DNA of 64,000 nt from Alteraurantiacibacter aestuarii (GTDB lineage Bacteria; Pseudomonadota; Alphaproteobacteria; Sphingomonadales; Sphingomonadaceae), in the NCBI RefSeq assembly GCF_009827405.1, contig NZ_WTYY01000002.1, positions 186,001 through 250,000 on the forward strand, in the 5' to 3' direction. The notes under the pieces were generated by a model. It was not told where the DNA came from and ran no database searches. It saw only the letters and a program-made list of their open reading frames with translations. Shown piece by piece: positions 59,827-64,000 of this stretch (the first letter of the stretch is position 1; each line of letters opens with the position of its first letter). The position numbers were made by a program, and so were the translations under genes.

Positions 59827-61053
59827 TCAATCCGTGCGGCGGTTGACGATGGCCAGGCCCGCCACCGTGGTGACGCTGGCGGCCAGCACCGCCATGGCAG
59901 CGCCGGCAGAGCCGTGAATGTCGATCAGCCAGATCAGCGCGACCAGCGCGGCGGCGGTGGGCACGGCGCGCAGCAGGAAATTGGTGAATGCCCGTCCGCG
60001 CGCCACCAGCAGCGCCTCCAGACTGGCACCCACCAGCTCTATCGCAGCGGCAGCCGACAGCAGGATCATGGGCGTATAGGCGGCGATGAAATCGGGCCCG
60101 GCAATCACGCCGATCAGCCAGCGGCCCGCCAGCAGCGCGAACAATATCGCGCCGATCCCGGTAATCACGGCGATGATGGTGATGCGCCGCACGATGGCGC
60201 GCGCCGCTTCGGGAGAGCGGACAAGTTCGGGATAGGTGGCGCGCAGCAGCGCCTGCGCCAGCTTGAGCAGGCCTTCGCCCAGTTGCGCCGCCACGCGGTA
60301 AATGCCCGCCAGCGCCGCTCCGCCCAGCGCGCCCACCAGCAGTACCAGCAATTGCCGCGATGCGATCAGCAGCATGCCCGAAAGCGCGGTTCCGACCACG
60401 AAGCTCCATGTCTTGCCATCGGCGGCGGGCACGCGGCTGAGGCTGAAATGGCGCCAGAAAATCGGCTGGGTCTGGCGCGCGAAGTACCAGTACATCGCCG
60501 CTGTCGCCGCTTCGGATGCGGCCCATACGATCAGGAAGGCGGTGATGCCGGGGGCCAGGAAGGCGACGATGATCGCCCCGATCACACGCACGATGGAAGT
60601 GACCGAATCCGCCGTGGCCGCGCGGGCATAGCGATCATGCAGGCGCAAGATCCCGGTGGGTGTGGAGCGGACGGAAAACAGAAACACCAGCGTGAAGAAA
60701 AACGCCGTCAGCCGCAATTCACGCGGCAGGGGCAGCCAGTCACCGGCCAGCCACAGGATCAGCGCGGCGGCTATGGTGCCAACAATGATGGTCAGCGCAT
60801 CCAGCGCCAGCGCAAAGCCTGTGGCATCGCCGATTGTCTTCTTGGTCTGGCCCCAGCGGACCACCACCTGCCATGTCTGGAACGAGGTGAAGCCGACCAG
60901 CGCCTGCGCAAAGGTGACCACCAGGATGAACTGGCCAAATCCGGCCAGGCCCAGCGCCCGCGTGGCCAGCGCCAGATAGACAAGGCTGAGCGCCGCGTTG
61001 ATGCCGCGCGCGCCCATCAGCCAGCCGGTATTGGTCAGAGCGCGCTTGATCAT
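59827..61053 (-). CDS. Polysaccharide flippase-like (MOP superfamily) membrane protein
   Basis: A 408-residue protein with about 12 helices, beginning MIKRALTNTGWLMGARGINA. GLAGFGQFILVVTFAQALVG and the overall helix pattern match Wzx/oligosaccharide flippases. It would move a lipid-linked glycan across the inner membrane. The open frame starts earlier at 61407; the ATG at 61053 is set by homology. No polysaccharide genes are adjacent. Confidence 0.82.
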   Translation of the reverse strand: MIKRALTNTGWLMGARGINAALSLVYLALATRALGLAGFGQFILVVTFAQALVGFTSFQTWQVVVRWGQTKKTIGDATGFALALDALTIIVGTIAAALILWLAGDWLPLPRELRLTAFFFTLVFLFSVRSTPTGILRLHDRYARAATADSVTSIVRVIGAIIVAFLAPGITAFLIVWAASEAATAAMYWYFARQTQPIFWRHFSLSRVPAADGKTWSFVVGTALSGMLLIASRQLLVLLVGALGGAALAGIYRVAAQLGEGLLKLAQALLRATYPELVRSPEAARAIVRRITIIAVITGIGAILFALLAGRWLIGVIAGPDFIAAYTPMILLSAAAAIELVGASLEALLVARGRAFTNFLLRAVPTAAALVALIWLIDIHGSAGAAMAVLAASVTTVAGLAIVNRRTD

Positions 61054-61182
61054 GTGCTGCCTTCTATCACTTCGCGCCCCCTGCCCCAGAAGACGGACAA
61101 ATGCAAAAGCCGCATTTGCAAATGCTCCAATTGCAAAAACCGGGCAGGACGATAGGTCTGGCAAAGGGAAACAGGAGTCACC

Positions 61183-61575
61183 ATGCCAGACAACACGATC
61201 CGCCTCAGCTTCATGAAACTCAATGTGGCAGAAATGGAGCCTGCGCTGGCCTTCTGGCGCGATGCCTTCGGCTTTACGGTGCGCCAGACCTATGATGAGG
61301 AGGCATTCCTCGAACACATCCTCAACCTTCCGGGGCAGGAGGCAGGGCCCAGCCTGATGCTGGTGCAGACCAAGTTCCCGATGGATGTCACCGTGGGACC
61401 CGGCCACGGTCCGCTTGGCATCACCTGCAGCGATATCGTCACCACGCTGGAATGCGCGATTGCCGCGGGCGGCGTGAAGACAATGGAGATCACCGAAGTC
61501 GCTCCCGGCATTCGCGTCTGCCTGGTGAAATCACCGCAAGGGCATGAGATCGAGCTGGTGCAGGCTGGCGGATAA
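61183..61575 (+). CDS. VOC-family protein
   Basis: A 130-residue protein with LSFMKLNVAEMEPALAFWRD and PQGHEIELVQ, a glyoxalase-like fold with possible metal ligands. AGGAGTC precedes the ATG. It ends 4 bp before the sulfatase gene, so they form an operon. Substrate unknown. Confidence 0.82.
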   Translation: MPDNTIRLSFMKLNVAEMEPALAFWRDAFGFTVRQTYDEEAFLEHILNLPGQEAGPSLMLVQTKFPMDVTVGPGHGPLGITCSDIVTTLECAIAAGGVKTMEITEVAPGIRVCLVKSPQGHEIELVQAGG

Positions 61576-61579
61576 CGCC

Positions 61580-62908
61580 ATGTCCGCACCCTCTGGCGCC
61601 AAGCCCAACTTCGTCTTCATCCTGGCCGATGACCTCGGCTTTGCCGACCTGTCCTGCTATGGGCGGGAGGATTACCAGACGCCGGCGATAGACGCGCTGG
61701 CCGATGGCGGCATGCGCTTCACCCATGCCTATGCCAACAGCGCGGTATGCACCGCCACCCGCGTGGCGCTGATGACCGGGCGCTATCAATACCGGATCGC
61801 GATCGGGCTGGAAGAACCGCTTCAGGGCCGCGATATCGGCCTGCCGCCAGCGCACCCCACACTGCCATCGCTGTTGCAGAACTGCGGCTATCACACCGCG
61901 CTGGTGGGCAAATGGCATCTGGGCGAATTGCCCCGCTATTGCCCGCTCAAAAGCGGCTTTGACGAGTTCTGGGGCATTCGTGGCGGCGGGGTGGATTATT
62001 TCACCCACGAACTGCACGGCAAGAATGACCTGTGGGACGGGGAGACCAATATCGAGCGGGTCGGCTATCTGACAGACCTGCTGGGTGATCGCGCGGTGGA
62101 AGTGCTGGAACAGCGCGCGAAGGGCGATCAGCCGTTCTTCCTCAATCTCAACTTCACCGCCCCGCACTGGCCGTGGGAAGGTCCCGATGACGAGGGCGAA
62201 GCCTTGCGGTTGAAGGCCCGGACCGATGATCCCATGCCGATCATCCACTGGGATGGCGGCGACATGGCCACCTATGCCGCGATGATGCGCAATCTGGATG
62301 AGAATGTGGCCAAGGTCACCGCCGCGCTGGAGCGTCTGGGATTGGCAGACAACACCGTGGTGGTGTTCACATCGGACAATGGCGGGGAGCGTTTCTCTAA
62401 GACCTGGCCGTTCAACGGCCGCAAGACCGAGCTGCTGGAAGGCGGATTGCGCATTCCCGCCATCGTGCGCTGGCCGGGGCTGGCCAGGCCCGGCAGCGAG
62501 AATGACGTTCCGGTGATGACGATGGACTGGCTGCCCACCTTCCTGGCGGCGGCAGGCGGCGCGCCCGATCCGGCCCGCCCGACCGATGGCCTCGATATTC
62601 GCAGCGCCATTGCCGGCCGCAACCTGCCGCAGCGCACCTTGTTCTGGCGCTTTGCCAATCATGACCAGAAGGCGGCGCGCCGCGGAAACCAGAAATACCT
62701 GCAGATCGGCACCAATGCCTTCCTGTTCGATGTGGTGGCTGACCCGATGGAGCGCGCCAATCTGAAGGAGCGGCGGGCGACGGACTTCCACTCCCTGCGC
62801 GCGGAATGGAACAGCTGGAACGCCACCATGCTGCCACCCGATCCGCAGGCCGGGCGGCACGGCTTTACCGGTGCGCAGCTGGCCGAATATTACGGCGTGG
62901 ACAGCTAG
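61580..62908 (+). CDS. Sulfatase (alkaline phosphatase superfamily)
   Basis: A 442-residue enzyme. NFVFILADDLGFADLSCYG holds the metal-binding Asp17-Asp18, and Cys57 in AVCTATRVALMTGRYQ is the formylglycine site (C-T-A-T-R in place of the usual C-x-P-S-R). GKWHLGE and FTSDNGG complete the active site. No signal peptide is visible, so it acts in the cytoplasm unless the start is wrong. Substrate unknown. It overlaps the LysR gene end by 4 bp. Confidence 0.9.
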   Translation: MSAPSGAKPNFVFILADDLGFADLSCYGREDYQTPAIDALADGGMRFTHAYANSAVCTATRVALMTGRYQYRIAIGLEEPLQGRDIGLPPAHPTLPSLLQNCGYHTALVGKWHLGELPRYCPLKSGFDEFWGIRGGGVDYFTHELHGKNDLWDGETNIERVGYLTDLLGDRAVEVLEQRAKGDQPFFLNLNFTAPHWPWEGPDDEGEALRLKARTDDPMPIIHWDGGDMATYAAMMRNLDENVAKVTAALERLGLADNTVVVFTSDNGGERFSKTWPFNGRKTELLEGGLRIPAIVRWPGLARPGSENDVPVMTMDWLPTFLAAAGGAPDPARPTDGLDIRSAIAGRNLPQRTLFWRFANHDQKAARRGNQKYLQIGTNAFLFDVVADPMERANLKERRATDFHSLRAEWNSWNATMLPPDPQAGRHGFTGAQLAEYYGVDS

Positions 62909-63858
62909 GCAGGGACGGTCTTGCGCGTGCGCCGGATGGCGGGATAGTCAGGATCGTCCAGCACGCTGGAGATCAGGAAATCCTCCACCAGATTGCAGTT
63001 GGGATCAGTGCCCAGATCCTTGCGGAAATACAGCATGCGCCAGTCTTCCAGCGACTTGAGCATGATCACGTCCTTGCGCATGGCTGGCGGCAGGATCGCG
63101 TCCGACAGGCTGGCCACTCCCAGCCCGCGATCGAGCATGGCCGCCATCACATCATAATATTGCGTATGGCCGATGATGTGGCGCGGGATGATCCCGTGCC
63201 GTTCGTAATTGCGCAGCACCTCACGCTCCTGCTTGCTGGTGGCCTTGGGCAGGATGAAGGGCAGCTTGTTGAGCGCCTCGGCAGTCATCGGCAGGTCATG
63301 CCCCTCGGCATATTTGCGGTGGCCGTAAACGCCCCCGCGCACCATCGCCAGTTCGCGAAACTGGTTGAGCACGGGATGATCGGCGCGCTGGTTGATCAGG
63401 GCGAAATCGAACTGGCCGCTTTCCACCGCGCGGATCAGCTGGCCAAATGGCCACTGCGCCTCGAACTCCAGCTCTATGTCCGGATGGGCGCCAAAGAACT
63501 GGTCCAGCTTGCGCCGGACATAGGCATCGAACATGCCCTGCCCCACCAGAACCTTGAAGCGGACCTTGCGCTCAACCTCCTCGCAATTCTTGCGGCGGTG
63601 CGCCGCCAGCACCTCGCCCGCAATCTGGAACTTGCGCAGATCGTCCAGGAAGGCCAGCCCCTCTGCCCGCAAGGTCGGGCGGCGACCCGGCTTGCGATCG
63701 AACAGTTCCACGCCCAGCTGCTCCTCCAGAACCTTGATCTGGTTGCTGACCGAAGCCTGTGAAATTCCTAGCAATTCCGCGCTGCGGCCAAAGCTGCGAG
63801 TGGTGGCGAGGCTGGAGAAGACTTCCAGCTGGCGAAGAGTGAATGGCAGGCTTGGCAT
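62905..63858 (-). CDS. LysR-family regulator
   Basis: A 317-residue regulator. The HTH is FTLRQLEVFSSLATTRSFGR, then SAELLGISQASVSNQIKVLE; the effector domain follows (FKVLVGQGMFDAYVRRKLDQ). AAAGGA precedes the ATG at 63858; a GTG at 63876 is an alternative. It is convergent with the sulfatase and divergent from the gene opening at 63983, its likely target. Confidence 0.88.
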   Translation of the reverse strand: MPSLPFTLRQLEVFSSLATTRSFGRSAELLGISQASVSNQIKVLEEQLGVELFDRKPGRRPTLRAEGLAFLDDLRKFQIAGEVLAAHRRKNCEEVERKVRFKVLVGQGMFDAYVRRKLDQFFGAHPDIELEFEAQWPFGQLIRAVESGQFDFALINQRADHPVLNQFRELAMVRGGVYGHRKYAEGHDLPMTAEALNKLPFILPKATSKQEREVLRNYERHGIIPRHIIGHTQYYDVMAAMLDRGLGVASLSDAILPPAMRKDVIMLKSLEDWRMLYFRKDLGTDPNCNLVEDFLISSVLDDPDYPAIRRTRKTVPA

Positions 63859-63982
63859 TATGGGTCCTTTCCGCACCTATAACTTCAAACCTATCTATTG
63901 TCATCACTTTGCCATGCGTTGCTATTGAACCGGATCAGGCGGCATTCCCCCGCCAAGTTGTTTAGGGGGAGGAAAACCTAGC

Positions 63983-64000
63983 ATGTCTCTTACAAAGAGT
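63983..64000 (+). CDS. Start of a gene that leaves the window
   Basis: ATG at 63983 opens MSLTKS, with GGGGGAGG 14 bases upstream. Only six codons are visible, so no product can be named. Its position divergent from the LysR gene suggests shared regulation. Confidence 0.4.

Overview
The window is a 64 kb piece of a high-GC alphaproteobacterial chromosome. Gene order, the TonB-dependent receptor style, the HWE-type sensor kinase and many small exported proteins of sphingomonad type suggest Sphingomonadales, probably an Erythrobacteraceae member. The family assignment is inference; no 16S gene is present.

Layout. Bases 1-3778 (+) end a 2-oxoglutarate dehydrogenase operon (E2 C-terminus, lpdA), followed by a VOC protein, a PepSY membrane protein and a TRIC-type channel. 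Bases 3775-5261 (-) hold two related exported proteins, and 5391-7466 (-) a prolyl oligopeptidase. From 27946 down to 7614 on the minus strand runs the str-S10-spc-alpha ribosomal supercluster: rpsL, rpsG, fusA, tuf, rpsJ, rplC-D-W-B, rpsS, rplV, rpsC, rplP, rpmC, rpsQ, rplN-X-E, rpsN, rpsH, rplF-R, rpsE, rpmD, rplO, secY, adk, rpsM, rpsK, rpoA, rplQ. A secreted SRPBCC-like gene sits between adk and rpsM, and a near-consensus promoter restarts transcription for the alpha operon. The cluster ends in a strong intrinsic terminator.

Bases 28.3-30.9 kb form a small accessory region: diverged repeats, an 18-bp palindrome, a lipoprotein gene and, in a sharply AT-rich block, a stand-alone reverse transcriptase of the Abi/unknown-group type. 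This RT is the best candidate for an undescribed, probably anti-phage, system.

From 31 kb on, ordinary chromosomal genes return. They include exported proteins, a GNAT acetyltransferase, LysR regulators, an M14 peptidase, apaG, an HWE histidine kinase, metZ, a GT39 mannosyltransferase beside a DPM-synthase/GtrA fusion, leuB, recO, ubiK, tspO, tlyA, a lipoprotein pair, ilvE, a GMC oxidoreductase, a methyltransferase, a YghU-type GST, a TonB receptor, tRNA-Gln(TTG), a polysaccharide flippase, a sulfatase and a LysR regulator. A short transcription unit near 50.3-50.5 kb carries a tiny ORF behind a Shine-Dalgarno that matches the whole 16S rRNA tail. Two small proteins (19 and 37 codons) were found by reading between the longer genes.

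Working links: lpdA serves the E2 subunit beside it; leuB and ilvE belong to branched-chain amino acid synthesis; the GT39 enzyme and the DPM/GtrA protein could form one mannosylation route; receptor, VOC, sulfatase and LysR genes at 57-64 kb could handle a sulfated organic substrate, but this last link is conjecture.
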